Shown here one piece after another: positions 17,257-25,623 of a stretch of 64,000 nucleotides of DNA; position 1 is the first letter of the stretch, and the number at the start of each line of letters is the position of its first letter. The translations under genes and the position numbers were made by a program. Source of the DNA: an uncultured Devosia sp. Its GTDB lineage: Bacteria > Pseudomonadota > Alphaproteobacteria > Rhizobiales > Devosiaceae. Location of the stretch: assembly GCF_946479885.1 (NCBI RefSeq), contig NZ_CAMLHM010000011.1, positions 1 through 64,000 of the forward strand. Reading direction: 5' to 3'. The notes beneath the pieces are model-generated. The model searched no databases, was not told the DNA's origin, and was given only the letters and a program-made list of their open reading frames with translations.

Positions 17257-18284
17257 GCGGATTGACCTCAACATTGTCAGGCGCACGAGCGCCCATTGCG
17301 CTGGTGCTGCTGATTTGTGTCGGACTGCTCCTGGCGCTGAGCGGCGTGGCCTTTGGGTCAAGCTGGATCCCGCTCGACCAGGTCGCCTCGGTGATCCTCG
17401 GCGCCGGCGAAAAGACGCAGAAGCTGATCGTGCTTCAATTGCGCCTGCCGCGGGTGGCGATTGCGGCGCTGGCCGGCGGCGGCATGGCGGTTGCCGGGTT
17501 CCTGCTGCAGAAGATCACCCGCAATGCGCTGGCCTCGCCGGGCGTGCTGGGGGTTATCGACGGCGCGGCGCTGGGTGTCGTGATATTCCTCGCGGCGCTG
17601 TCGAACGAATCCAATGCGCTGGTGACCTCCATCGCTTACCAGCCACTTGCGGCGATGGCCGGTGCAGCGCTGGGCATCGCCCTGGTCTTCATGCTGGCGG
17701 GGCGGCAGGCGGCATCGGCGGTGCGGTTGCTGCTGTTCGGCATTGCCATTGCCGCCGTGTTCAAGGCGCTGGTCATGGTGATGATGCTGATCGGGCCGAT
17801 CTATCGCACCAGCCAGGCAGCGCGCTGGATTGCCGGGGCGGTCAACGAGATCAACTGGAGCGAAATTCAGGTCACGCTGCTGATGCTGCTGCCCCTGCTG
17901 TGCTTGGCGGTGCTGGCGGCCCGCAAGATGCCGCCGGCGGAGCTGGACGAAGTGTCGGCGCGCAGTGTGGGCCTTGATTTGCCGGTGTTCCGGGTGCTGG
18001 TCTTTGCCCTCGCCGCGGGGCTCACGGCAGTGTCGGTGGCCTTTGTCGGCGGGGTCGGCTTTATCGGGCTGATGGCACCGCATCTGGCGCGGTTGGTGGT
18101 TGGCCGTAACGTTTATGCGGGTCTGCTCGCCAGCTTCCTGCTCGGCGCCATCATGCTTATCGGCGCCGACCTGATCGTTCGGGTGCTGTTCAGTCCAGTC
18201 GAAGTCCCGGCCGGAACGGTTACAGCGGTGATCGGCGCCCCCTATTTCCTTTTCCTCCTGATGAGCAGGCAACGCCATGACTGA
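17253..18284 (+). CDS. FecCD family iron-siderophore permease 2
   Basis: A 343-residue second permease of the same class. It has LRLPRVAIAALAGGGMAVAG near residue 65, ITRNALASPGVLGVIDGAAL and GGVGFIGLMAPHLARLVVG, each aligned in order with the first permease. Its start overlaps the first gene's stop (ATGA) and its end overlaps the ATPase gene by 8 bases, so all three are translationally coupled. Confidence 0.93.
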   Translation: MSGLTSTLSGARAPIALVLLICVGLLLALSGVAFGSSWIPLDQVASVILGAGEKTQKLIVLQLRLPRVAIAALAGGGMAVAGFLLQKITRNALASPGVLGVIDGAALGVVIFLAALSNESNALVTSIAYQPLAAMAGAALGIALVFMLAGRQAASAVRLLLFGIAIAAVFKALVMVMMLIGPIYRTSQAARWIAGAVNEINWSEIQVTLLMLLPLLCLAVLAARKMPPAELDEVSARSVGLDLPVFRVLVFALAAGLTAVSVAFVGGVGFIGLMAPHLARLVVGRNVYAGLLASFLLGAIMLIGADLIVRVLFSPVEVPAGTVTAVIGAPYFLFLLMSRQRHD

Positions 18285-19068
18285 CAAACCGGCCATTGCC
18301 ATCGATGCCCTGACGCTGGCCTATGGCAGTTCGACCATCCTCGACACCCTGTCGCTGGCCATTCCGCGCGGCAAGATCACCGTGCTGGCCGGGCCCAATG
18401 GCTGTGGCAAGTCCACGCTGCTGCGGGCGATCCGGCGGCTGCATAAGCCGAGCGCCGGGCGCATCCTGCTCGAAACCACCGATATTTCGAAGCTGGGCGA
18501 GCGCCTGCTGGCCCGCCAGATCGGCCTATTGGCGCAAAGCCCGTCGGCGCCGGAAGACATGACGGTGGAAGAACTGGTGCGACTGGGTCGTTACCCGCAT
18601 CAATCCATGCTGCAGCCCTGGAGCCCCGATGACACGCGGGCGCTGGAAACCGCCATGGCCGGCACCGGCGTCGCCCACCTGCGTCAGCGCCATCTCGGCT
18701 CGCTATCGGGCGGCCAGTTGCAGCGCGTGTGGATCGCCATGGTGCTGGCGCAAGAAACCGAGATCGTCTGTCTCGACGAGCCGGTCAACCATCTCGACAT
18801 GTCGCATCAGCTCGATTGCCTCGACCTGGTGCGCCAGCTCAATTCCGAGTTCGGCCGGACCATCGTGCTGGTCCTGCACGATCTTAACCTGGCGGCACGT
18901 TATGCGGACCAGCTGGTGTTCCTGCGCGATGGCCTGGTGGCGGCCAGCGGCCGGCCGGAGGAGCTGATGGTCGAGGACCTGATCGCCCGGGTGTTCGACG
19001 TCGATGCCATGGTCATCACCGACCCGGCCTATGGTCGTCCACTCTGCATCCCGCTGCGGACCCGGTAA
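18277..19068 (+). CDS. Iron-siderophore ABC transporter ATP-binding protein
   Basis: A 263-residue FecE/FepC-type ATPase. Walker A is GPNGCGKST at residues 39-47, the signature is LSGGQLQRVWIAMVLAQ and Walker B is IVCLDEPVNHLD, followed by the switch histidine in VLVLHDLNLAARYAD. It is the last gene of the uptake operon and powers the two upstream permeases. No clear terminator lies between it and the operator of the aromatic cluster 64 bases on. Confidence 0.94.
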   Translation: MTDKPAIAIDALTLAYGSSTILDTLSLAIPRGKITVLAGPNGCGKSTLLRAIRRLHKPSAGRILLETTDISKLGERLLARQIGLLAQSPSAPEDMTVEELVRLGRYPHQSMLQPWSPDDTRALETAMAGTGVAHLRQRHLGSLSGGQLQRVWIAMVLAQETEIVCLDEPVNHLDMSHQLDCLDLVRQLNSEFGRTIVLVLHDLNLAARYADQLVFLRDGLVAASGRPEELMVEDLIARVFDVDAMVITDPAYGRPLCIPLRTR

Positions 19069-19121
19069 CGCCGCACCCAGCAGGGTCATGCCGCCAGCGT
19101 CATTGCCAGACGGCACACCCC

Positions 19122-19153
19122 TTGCGTCCAAGATAGTTATGTTACATAACTAT
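19122..19153 (+). promoter_or_regulatory. Promoter and MarR-type operator of the feruloyl-CoA synthase operon
   Basis: ATAGTTATGT-T-ACATAACTAT (19133-19153) is a perfect palindrome with 10-base arms. Its core AGTTAT-N5-ATAACT recurs before the MarR gene at 24791. A candidate promoter TTGCGT (19122-19127) with CATAAC (19145-19150) at 17 bases would place the palindrome over the -10 element, as expected for repression. The ribosome site GGGAGGA lies 12-18 bases before ATG 19171. Confidence 0.65.
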
Positions 19154-19170
19154 ATGCGAGGGAGGACGAC

Positions 19171-21030
19171 ATGAACCATCTGGGCACCCCCATACGCCAG
19201 GTGCGGCTCGGCAATATGGCGGCCGAGGCCGACCATCGCGCCGACGGCACGACCATTCTGCGCTCGGTCGAAACCCTGGGGCCTTATCCGCGCGCCATCG
19301 TCGATGCGCTGGAGGCCTGGGCCGCCAAGACCCCCGATACGGTCTTGATCGCCGACCGCGCGGGTGAGGGCTGGCGCAAGCTGAGCTATGCCCAGGTGCT
19401 GGAGCGTATCCGGCCGCTGGGCCAGGCGTTGCTCGATGCGGGCCTCTCGCCCGAGCGACCATTGATCATTATTTCCGGCAACGAAATCGAGCATTTCCTG
19501 CTCGGCATGGCCGCCATCTGGGTCGGGATTCCCTATGCGCCCATATCGCCCGCCTATTCGCTCGTCTCGACCGACTATGGCAAGCTCAAGCATATTGCCG
19601 GCCTGCTCACCCCCGGCATGATCTATGCAAGCGACGGTGCCCGGTTCGCCCCCGCCATCGAGGCGACCTTTGCGCCTGACATTCCGCTGATCGTGCGCAG
19701 CAACCCGCCATCGGGGCGCTCGGTGCGGCTGTTCGACGATCTGCTCAACACGCCGGTCACGGCGGCGGTTGCCGCGGCCCATGAGGCCACCACGGCCGAC
19801 ACTGTCGCCAAGGTGCTGTTCACCTCGGGCTCCACGGGCCTGCCCAAGGGCGTCATCACCACCAATCGCATGATGGCCTGCAACCAGCAGATGATCCGCA
19901 CCGCGCTGGCCTTCCTGGGCGATGAGCCGCCGGTGCTGCTGGATTGGATGCCGTGGAACCATGTGGCCGGTGGCAGCCACAATACGGGCATCGCCATCTA
20001 TAATGGCGGTAGCTTCTACATCGATGATGGCCAGCCCACCCCGGCGCGCATCGGTCGCACGCTGGAGAACCTGCGCCACGTTCAGCCCACCTTCTTCACC
20101 AATGTGCCCAAGGCCTATGAATTCCTGGTCGCGGCATTCGATGAGCATCCCGAGGCCCGGCGCAACCTGTTTGCGCGGCTGAAGCTGCTGCAATATGCCG
20201 GGGCGGGGTTGTCCCAGCATGTGTTTGACGGGCTCGATCGTGCCGCCCGGGCCGAAACCGGCGAACGCATTCTGATCATCACCGGTTATGGCTCGACCGA
20301 GACGGCGCCCTTTACCTTCACCACCACCTGGCCGGTGGAAGCGGCTGGCCATATCGGACTGCCCGCCGCCGGCATGACGGTCAAGCTGGTGCCCAATGGC
20401 GACAAGACGGAACTGCGGCTCATGGGGCCGAACGTGACCCCCGGCTACTGGCGCGATGCGGAAAAGACCGCCGAAGCGTTCGACGAGGAAGGCTTCTACA
20501 AGATCGGCGATGCGGTCCGCTTCGCCGATCCGGATGACCTCTCCAAGGGGCTGGTGTTCGACGGCCGCGTCACCGAGGACTTCAAGCTTTCGACTGGCAC
20601 CTGGGTCAATTTTTCGGCAGTGCGCGCCTCGGTCATCGGCGCCTGTGCGCCGCTGATCCGCGATGTGGTGCTGACCGGTCTGGACCTCAACTATATCGGG
20701 GCCATGATTTTCCCCGATCTTGAGGCCTGCGCTCGCCATGCGGGGCTGCCGCCTGGCACCGATCCACAAGCGATCGTCGATCACCCTGCCATCAGGCAGA
20801 AATTCGCCGAGAGCCTTGGCGGCCTGACGCAGAAATCGACCGGCAGCTCCAACCATGTCGCCCGTGCCATTCTGATGTATGCACTGCCTGACATCGACAA
20901 GGGCGAGATCACCGACAAGGGCTCGATCAACCAGCGGGCGGTGCGCACGCATCGCGCCGACCTGGTGAACGCGCTCTATCTCGATGAGCCCGGTCCAGAC
21001 GTTTTCATCCTGACCCGCAAAGGCGCCTGA
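19171..21030 (+). CDS. fcs: Feruloyl-CoA synthase (hydroxycinnamate-CoA ligase)
   Basis: A 619-residue AMP-forming acyl-CoA ligase. The P-loop motif FTSGSTGLPKGVI is at about residue 216, the adenine motif GYGSTETAPF at about 371 and the hinge/ribose region GRVTEDFKLSTGTWVNF at about 466. The sequence LGPYPRAIVDALEAWA and overall length (about 620) fit feruloyl-CoA synthases rather than general fatty acyl ligases. It would activate ferulate, and perhaps p-coumarate or caffeate, with ATP and CoA. It starts an operon of side-chain beta-oxidation genes and has its own palindromic operator. The exact substrate range cannot be read from the sequence. Confidence 0.88.
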   Translation: MNHLGTPIRQVRLGNMAAEADHRADGTTILRSVETLGPYPRAIVDALEAWAAKTPDTVLIADRAGEGWRKLSYAQVLERIRPLGQALLDAGLSPERPLIIISGNEIEHFLLGMAAIWVGIPYAPISPAYSLVSTDYGKLKHIAGLLTPGMIYASDGARFAPAIEATFAPDIPLIVRSNPPSGRSVRLFDDLLNTPVTAAVAAAHEATTADTVAKVLFTSGSTGLPKGVITTNRMMACNQQMIRTALAFLGDEPPVLLDWMPWNHVAGGSHNTGIAIYNGGSFYIDDGQPTPARIGRTLENLRHVQPTFFTNVPKAYEFLVAAFDEHPEARRNLFARLKLLQYAGAGLSQHVFDGLDRAARAETGERILIITGYGSTETAPFTFTTTWPVEAAGHIGLPAAGMTVKLVPNGDKTELRLMGPNVTPGYWRDAEKTAEAFDEEGFYKIGDAVRFADPDDLSKGLVFDGRVTEDFKLSTGTWVNFSAVRASVIGACAPLIRDVVLTGLDLNYIGAMIFPDLEACARHAGLPPGTDPQAIVDHPAIRQKFAESLGGLTQKSTGSSNHVARAILMYALPDIDKGEITDKGSINQRAVRTHRADLVNALYLDEPGPDVFILTRKGA

Positions 21031-21031
21031 T

Positions 21032-22273
21032 ATGAGCAAAGGTCTCCGCCTCACCTTCGATGATGCCTGGCTCCTGGGCGGTGCCCGCACACCGTTCATC
21101 GACTATCGCGGCGCGTTGTCGGAGATTTCGCCGATCGACCTGGGCATCAAGGCCGCTCGATCAGCCGTCGAGCGCACCGGCGTCAAGGCCGCCGATATCG
21201 GGCACACCATTGCCGGCTCCATGGCGCAGGCGTCGTTCGATGCCTATGTCACGCCGCGCCATATCGGGCTCTATGCCGGGGCGCCGATCGAGGCCCCGGC
21301 GCATCTGGTGCAGCGCATCTGCGGCACGGGGCTTGAAGTCATCGCGCAGGCGGCGGATTCCGTGTCGCTCGGGCGGGTCGAGCTGGCGCTTGGTGCCGGC
21401 TGTGAATCGATGAGCCGCAATCCCATTGCTGCCTATACGCACCGCAACGGCTTCACCATGGGCAAGGTAGAGTTCAAGGATTTCCTCTGGGAGGCGCTCT
21501 ACGACCCGGCGGGGTGCGTGAACATGGGCGACACGGCCGAGAACCTTGCCAAGCAATATGGCATTTCCCGCGAGCGCGTCGATCGCTTCGCCGAGCGCAG
21601 CTTCAACCGGGCGATCGCGGCCCGCGACGCCGGCATCCTGGCCGAGGAGATCGTGCCTGTCATCAGCGAGAGCTTCGAGATCGAAGGCATCGACAAGCGC
21701 GGGATAAAGCTGCCGCGCGGAGTCGAGAGTGTCGATACCGACAGCCACATCCGCCCCTCGTCCTATGAGGTGCTGGCCAAGTTGCGACCCGCCTTTGGTG
21801 GCGTGCAGACGGGCGGCAACAGTTCGGCGATCGTCGACGGGGCAGGGGCGGTGCTGGTGGCTTCGTCCGCCTATGCCAAGGACAATGGACACAAGCCGCT
21901 CGTCCGCATTCTTGCCAGCGCTGCCGTCGGCGTGCCGCCGCAGATCATGGGCATCGGGCCGGCCCCGGCCATCCGCGCCGTGCTGGAGGCGGCAGGGATG
22001 CGGCTCGACCAGATCGGTCGTATCGAAATCAACGAGGCCTTTGGCGCGCAGATCCTGGCTTGTGTCGACGAGCTTGGCCTCGACGAGGACAAGCTCAACG
22101 TCAATGGCGGCGCCATTGCCATCGGCCACCCGCTCGGGGTCACCGGCATTCGGCTGGGGCTGACCCTTGCCAACGAGCTCAGGCGCTCCGGCATCCGCTA
22201 TGGCATTGCCTCGGCCTGCATTGGTGGCGGGCAGGGCATTGCCCTGCTGATCGAAAATCCCGAGGCGGCATAA
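21032..22273 (+). CDS. Thiolase (acetyl-CoA acyltransferase)
   Basis: A 413-residue thiolase with the nucleophile Cys97 in RICGTGLEVI, the NEAF block, His366 in GGAIAIGHPLG and Cys396 in SACIGGGQG, so all catalytic residues are present. It starts one base after the upstream stop and its stop overlaps the next ATG (TAATG). In this operon it most likely cleaves the 3-keto aromatic acyl-CoA to acetyl-CoA and vanilloyl- or 4-hydroxybenzoyl-CoA. It could equally serve another beta-ketoacyl-CoA. Confidence 0.9.
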   Translation: MSKGLRLTFDDAWLLGGARTPFIDYRGALSEISPIDLGIKAARSAVERTGVKAADIGHTIAGSMAQASFDAYVTPRHIGLYAGAPIEAPAHLVQRICGTGLEVIAQAADSVSLGRVELALGAGCESMSRNPIAAYTHRNGFTMGKVEFKDFLWEALYDPAGCVNMGDTAENLAKQYGISRERVDRFAERSFNRAIAARDAGILAEEIVPVISESFEIEGIDKRGIKLPRGVESVDTDSHIRPSSYEVLAKLRPAFGGVQTGGNSSAIVDGAGAVLVASSAYAKDNGHKPLVRILASAAVGVPPQIMGIGPAPAIRAVLEAAGMRLDQIGRIEINEAFGAQILACVDELGLDEDKLNVNGGAIAIGHPLGVTGIRLGLTLANELRRSGIRYGIASACIGGGQGIALLIENPEAA

Positions 22274-23034
22274 TGGACATTTCGGGCAAGACCGCCTTCG
22301 TCACCGGCGCGGCCTCAGGGCTCGGCGCCGCGACCGCTCGCGTGCTGGCAAAAGCCGGGGCGCGCATCGCTATTTTCGATCGCAATGCCGAGCAGGGCGA
22401 GGCTATTGCCGCCGAGTTGGGCGGGAAGTTCTTTGCCGTCGACGTCGCCAACGCGGACAGCGCCGAGGGCGCGGTGGGTGCCGCGGTCGCCGCGCTGGGG
22501 ACGCCTTCGGTGCTGGTCAACTGCGCCGGTATCGGCACGGCAGCCCGTATCGTCGGTCGCGACGGCCCGATGCCGCTCGATGCCTTCCAGAAGGTCATCA
22601 ATGTCAATCTCATCGGCAGCTTCAACATGCTGCGCCTGTGTGCGCATGCCATGACGCTGGGCGAGCCCGATGCCGGCGGGCAGCGCGGGGTGATCATCTC
22701 GACGGCCTCGGTGGCCGCCTTCGAGGGCCAGATCGGGCAGGCGGCTTACGCCGCGTCCAAGGGCGGCATTGTCGCACTCACCCTGCCGGCAGCGCGGGAG
22801 TTCGCGCGCTTCGGCATCCGCGTGCTGGCCATCGCGCCGGGTTTGTTTCTCACCCCCCTGCTGGCGGAACTGCCCCAGGAGGTGCAGGACGGGTTGGCCA
22901 GTGCCATTCCCAATCCGGCGCGCCTTGGCAAACCGGAAGAGTTCGCGGCTTTGGTGCGCTCGATGGTTGAGAACGATTATCTCAATGGCGAAGTCGTCCG
23001 CCTCGATGGCGCGCTGCGCATGCAGGCGAAATAG
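22273..23034 (+). CDS. SDR 3-hydroxyacyl-CoA dehydrogenase (HSD10-like)
   Basis: A 253-residue short-chain dehydrogenase. The cofactor site is TGAASGLGAATA at about residues 11-22, NAG-like VNCAGIG at about 84, the catalytic Ser lies in IISTASVAAF, and Tyr159/Lys163 in YAASKGG. The region AREFARFGIRVLAIAPGLFLTPLL is characteristic of type-2 3-hydroxyacyl-CoA dehydrogenases. The ATG at 22273 shares its A with the thiolase stop. It should oxidise the 3-hydroxyacyl-CoA made by the crotonase, using NAD. Confidence 0.88.
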   Translation: MDISGKTAFVTGAASGLGAATARVLAKAGARIAIFDRNAEQGEAIAAELGGKFFAVDVANADSAEGAVGAAVAALGTPSVLVNCAGIGTAARIVGRDGPMPLDAFQKVINVNLIGSFNMLRLCAHAMTLGEPDAGGQRGVIISTASVAAFEGQIGQAAYAASKGGIVALTLPAAREFARFGIRVLAIAPGLFLTPLLAELPQEVQDGLASAIPNPARLGKPEEFAALVRSMVENDYLNGEVVRLDGALRMQAK

Positions 23035-23042
23035 GAGCCGCC

Positions 23043-23459
23043 ATGTTCACCCGCACCACCAAGGTCGAGATCCAGTTCGGCGACTGCGACCCGGCTGGCA
23101 TCGTCTATTACCCCAACTATTTCCGCTTCTTCGACAATGCGACGGCGGCGTTGCTGTCGGCCGCCTTTGCCATGCATAAGCGCAACTGGCTGGAGCATTT
23201 CGGCATAGCCGGCATCCCCATGGTCGATACCGGTGCTCGCTTCATCAAGCCATCGCGCTTCGGCGACGTGGTCGACATCTGCTCCGAGATCACCGAGCTG
23301 GGCCGCTCCAGTTTTTCGGTCAAGCATACGCTGCTGCGGGACGGCGAAATTGCCATCGAGGCGCACGAGAAACGCGTGTGGGTGGTGCGCGACGAGCAGG
23401 GCGGCATCCGCTCGGCTCCGCTGCCTGAAGACGTACGCCAGAAGCTGAGCGCCTCGTGA
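23043..23459 (+). CDS. 4-hydroxybenzoyl-CoA-type thioesterase
   Basis: A 138-residue hot-dog-fold thioesterase. FGDCDPAGIVYYPNYFRFFD at residues 12-31 holds the catalytic Asp16 of the 4-hydroxybenzoyl-CoA thioesterase class. Its length is normal. The ribosome site AGGAG is 8 bases before ATG 23043. In this operon it would hydrolyse vanilloyl-CoA or 4-hydroxybenzoyl-CoA to the free acid, the step that links side-chain shortening to ring modification. Confidence 0.9.
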   Translation: MFTRTTKVEIQFGDCDPAGIVYYPNYFRFFDNATAALLSAAFAMHKRNWLEHFGIAGIPMVDTGARFIKPSRFGDVVDICSEITELGRSSFSVKHTLLRDGEIAIEAHEKRVWVVRDEQGGIRSAPLPEDVRQKLSAS

Positions 23460-23482
23460 CTATTGCATTGGAAGGAAACAAC

Positions 23483-24247
23483 ATGGCCGACGTGCTGACG
23501 GTGACCAGCAAGGGATCCATCGCGCATCTGACGCTCAATCGGCCCGAAAAGCGAAATGCGCTCAATGATGACCTGGTGGCGGCGTTTGACGCCTTCTTTG
23601 CGGCGGTGCCATCGGGAACCCGCGCCATCGTGGTCAGCGGCGCCGGCGGGCATTTCTCCTCGGGGCTCGACCTCTCCCAGCATGTGGCGCGCCAGCCGCT
23701 GGAGGTGATGGCCCATTCGCGCAACTGGCACCGGGTGATGGCGGCAATTGCCAGTTCGCCCGTGCCTGTGGTCGCCGCCATGAGTGGTGCGGTGATGGGC
23801 GGGGGACTTGAATTTGCGGCGGCCTGTCATGTGCGGGTGGCTGAGGAGACGGTGCGCTTCCAGATGCCCGAGGGGATGCGCGGCATCTTTGTCGGCGGCG
23901 GCGGTTCGGTGCGGATTTCCAAGCTGATCGGCCCCGACCGCCTGACCGAAATGATGCTGACCGGCCGCTCCTATTCAGGGGCCGAGGGCGAGCGCCTGGG
24001 GCTGGCGCACCATGTCGTGCCCGAGGGGCAGGCGCTGGACAAGGCGTTCGAGCTGGCCGAGCGCATCGCGAAGAACTCGCCCACCATCAACGGCTTCATT
24101 ATCCAGGCCATTGCCCAGATCGGCGCCATGCCGCCGGAAGCGGGCCTCTATGCCGAAAGCCTCACCGCGGCTCTCAGCCAGACGGGGCCAGATGCGGAAG
24201 AGGGTCTGCGGGCCTTCCTCGAAAAGCGCCCACCGGTTTTCCGCTAG
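23483..24247 (+). CDS. Enoyl-CoA hydratase/isomerase (crotonase) family protein
   Basis: A 254-residue crotonase. The CoA/oxyanion blocks HFSSGLDLSQH (about 55-65) and MSGAVMGGGLEFAAACH (about 95-111) are present, and both glutamates used by classic hydratases are kept: Glu in GGGLEFA and Glu in QMPEGMRG. That supports hydration of the feruloyl-CoA double bond. It does not closely resemble the aldehyde-forming feruloyl-CoA hydratase/lyases. ATG 23483 is chosen for its ribosome site GGAAGGAAAC; a GTG at 23456 overlaps the thioesterase stop. It is convergent with the MarR gene. Confidence 0.85.
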   Translation: MADVLTVTSKGSIAHLTLNRPEKRNALNDDLVAAFDAFFAAVPSGTRAIVVSGAGGHFSSGLDLSQHVARQPLEVMAHSRNWHRVMAAIASSPVPVVAAMSGAVMGGGLEFAAACHVRVAEETVRFQMPEGMRGIFVGGGGSVRISKLIGPDRLTEMMLTGRSYSGAEGERLGLAHHVVPEGQALDKAFELAERIAKNSPTINGFIIQAIAQIGAMPPEAGLYAESLTAALSQTGPDAEEGLRAFLEKRPPVFR

Positions 24248-24251
24248 GGGA

Positions 24252-24725
24252 TCAGGTCAGGCGATCGAGCAGGGCCAGGAGCCGGTCGCGCGCCTGGGCA
24301 CCGCCGAGGCGTGCCACCAGTTCGTCTTCCATGGCCGTATGCACCCCGCGGGCATGGGCAAGGAAGGCGTCGCCCTCGCGCGTCAGGTGCAGCGCGTTGG
24401 CCCGTTTGTCGGCGGCTGACGGCATGCGCTCCACCAGCCCCCGTTCTTCCAGCCCGTGGACCAGGGTCACGAAATTGGCGCGCTTGATGCCCAGCACCTC
24501 GGCAATCTCGGTCTGCTTGCGTCCCGGATTGTCGGCGATGAGGACGAGGACCGAATATTCGGCCGGTCGCAGCTTCAAGGCGTCGAACACGGCAAGGAAC
24601 TTCTGAAACACGCTGAGCTGGGCACGACGCAGCCGATAGCCGACGATGCCCGTCGTGGCGCCGGTCTCCAGGGTATCCTCGGACAGTGAGGGTGGGGTAG
24701 TGGGCATGGGCGGCTCACGGTTCAT
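24252..24725 (-). CDS. MarR family transcriptional regulator of the aromatic cluster
   Basis: A 157-residue MarR protein with the winged helix at about residues 55-115 (RKQTEIAEVLGIKRANFVTLVH, then the wing MPSAADKRANALHLTREGD). It ends 5 bases from the convergent crotonase gene and is divergent from the TRAP genes. The sequence AGTTAT-N5-ATAAC occurs upstream of this gene and upstream of the feruloyl-CoA synthase gene, so it is the likely repressor of both operons, released by a hydroxycinnamoyl-CoA or the free acid. The ligand is inferred from known MarR regulators of hydroxycinnamate genes. Confidence 0.9.
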   Translation of the reverse strand: MNREPPMPTTPPSLSEDTLETGATTGIVGYRLRRAQLSVFQKFLAVFDALKLRPAEYSVLVLIADNPGRKQTEIAEVLGIKRANFVTLVHGLEERGLVERMPSAADKRANALHLTREGDAFLAHARGVHTAMEDELVARLGGAQARDRLLALLDRLT

Positions 24726-24771
24726 CAGGGCGCTATTTCCTATTCATCCCGGCGGCAATGACAAGGCCCGC

Positions 24772-24807
24772 TTGTCCCTTACGGCGATTTAGTTATACTA
24801 GATAACA
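24772..24807. promoter_or_regulatory. Promoter and MarR-type operator of the MarR/TRAP divergent region
   Basis: AGTTAT-ACTAG-ATAACA (24791-24807) has the same half-sites and 5-base spacing as the palindrome before the feruloyl-CoA synthase gene. A good plus-strand -10 element TATACT (24794-24799) lies inside it, with TTGTCC (24772-24777) 16 bases upstream. A repressor here would block the TRAP genes and probably autoregulate the MarR gene. Confidence 0.6.
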
Positions 24808-24829
24808 TTGTAGTTTGGGAGGACTACAA
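24808..24829 (+). promoter_or_regulatory. Inverted repeat after the TRAP promoter
   Basis: TTGTAGT (24808-24814) and ACTACAA (24823-24829) are perfect 7-base arms around TTGGGAGG. It lies just after the predicted -10 element, so it may be a second operator or a 5' leader hairpin showing GGGAGG in its loop. Confidence 0.4.
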
Positions 24830-25010
24830 ATCTGGCGAGCGATGCGGCCAAAACGCCGCGACCGCTTGCATTCCATCCAGATTATCGTTCTTGGGAAATG
24901 TCGCGCCTGTTGGGTGATTTCAATAATCCCATGGTTATGAGTCTGGCCGAATTTGTCATTTTACACGCTAGGCGGGCCGGCATTAAATCGGCAGAAATGG
25001 GGAGGGAACC

Positions 25011-25097
25011 ATGCTGCGGGCAATAGGACTGACGGCGCGTCATACGCCGGCAATGGCGTTTGCCACCCGGACGGCCGAGGGTGGGTGTCATGGATGA
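25011..25097 (+). CDS. Possible 28-residue leader peptide before the TRAP genes
   Basis: ATG 25011 has a strong ribosome site (GGGGAGGGA, 4 bases before it) and reads 28 codons to a TGA that overlaps the start of the TRAP small permease. The peptide begins MLRAIGLTARHTPAM and matches nothing I know. It may serve translational coupling; it may also be chance. Confidence 0.25.
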   Translation: MLRAIGLTARHTPAMAFATRTAEGGCHG

Positions 25098-25623
25098 TAC
25101 CCGCCTTGGGCGTGCCGTGCATGGCCTTGCCACAGGCATCGCCATTGCCGGCGGCGTTGCCCTCATCGTCGTCACCATCATTACCGCTGCCAGCGTAGTC
25201 GGCCGCGCCCTCATTCCAATCGGGTTGCGGCCTGTGCCCGGCGACGTCGAGATCGTGCAGTTCGGCGTGCTGTTCGCCATCTTCTGTTCGATGCCGCTGA
25301 CTCAGTATCTGCGCGGTCACGCCGACGTGGCGCTGCTGACCGACGCCTTCGCACCGCGGGTCGCCGCCATCATCGAGCTGGTCATGGATGCGATCATGCT
25401 CGTGGCGACCGCGTTCATCGTCTGGCGCTTTGCGGTGGGCATGCTGGACAAGTTCGGCAACAAGGAGATGACCTTCATCCTGCATGTGCCGGTGTGGCTG
25501 ACCTATGCGGTGGCCATGGTCGGGGCGATCGGCATGCTGCTGGTCAGCCTCTATTGCGTGGTCCGTTCGGGCGCCAACGCGTTTTCCCGCGATCCCTACA
25601 AGCCTGAACCGGGACTTTTCTAG
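25090..25623 (+). CDS. TRAP transporter small membrane subunit (DctQ type)
   Basis: A 177-residue protein with four transmembrane helices (about residues 14-38, 55-70, 93-115 and 132-155), the size and topology of DctQ subunits. The family segment VVGRALIPIGLRPVPGDVE and the cytoplasmic GHADVALLTD block are visible. ATG 25090 is chosen because it gives a short hydrophilic N-terminus; an in-frame start at 25060 is less likely. It is directly followed by the large subunit gene with no gap. Confidence 0.88.
   Translation: MDDTRLGRAVHGLATGIAIAGGVALIVVTIITAASVVGRALIPIGLRPVPGDVEIVQFGVLFAIFCSMPLTQYLRGHADVALLTDAFAPRVAAIIELVMDAIMLVATAFIVWRFAVGMLDKFGNKEMTFILHVPVWLTYAVAMVGAIGMLLVSLYCVVRSGANAFSRDPYKPEPGLF

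Larger units (their letters stand above)
24726..25089. other. 364-base region between the MarR and TRAP genes
   Basis: This stretch has no gene I can support. It holds the MarR-type operator and promoter at 24772-24807, an inverted repeat at 24808-24829 with a GGGAGGA in its spacer, and a possible 28-residue leader frame from 25011. The part between 24830 and 25000 shows nothing recognisable. Confidence 0.6.

Noticed and set aside
19133..19153. The palindrome as an attachment site or transposon end
   Set aside because: No integrase or transposase gene is near, and the same core before the MarR gene fits an operator better.
23483..24247. Crotonase as a feruloyl-CoA hydratase/lyase giving vanillin
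   Set aside because: It resembles general hydratases, and the operon has thiolase, dehydrogenase and thioesterase but no vanillin dehydrogenase; not fully excluded.
24842..24940. A 32-residue frame, and an overlapping open stretch reading RPLAFHPDYRSWEMSRLL in another frame
   Set aside because: The first start has no well-spaced ribosome site and the second has no usable start codon; neither matches a family, so a gene or gene remnant is not supported.
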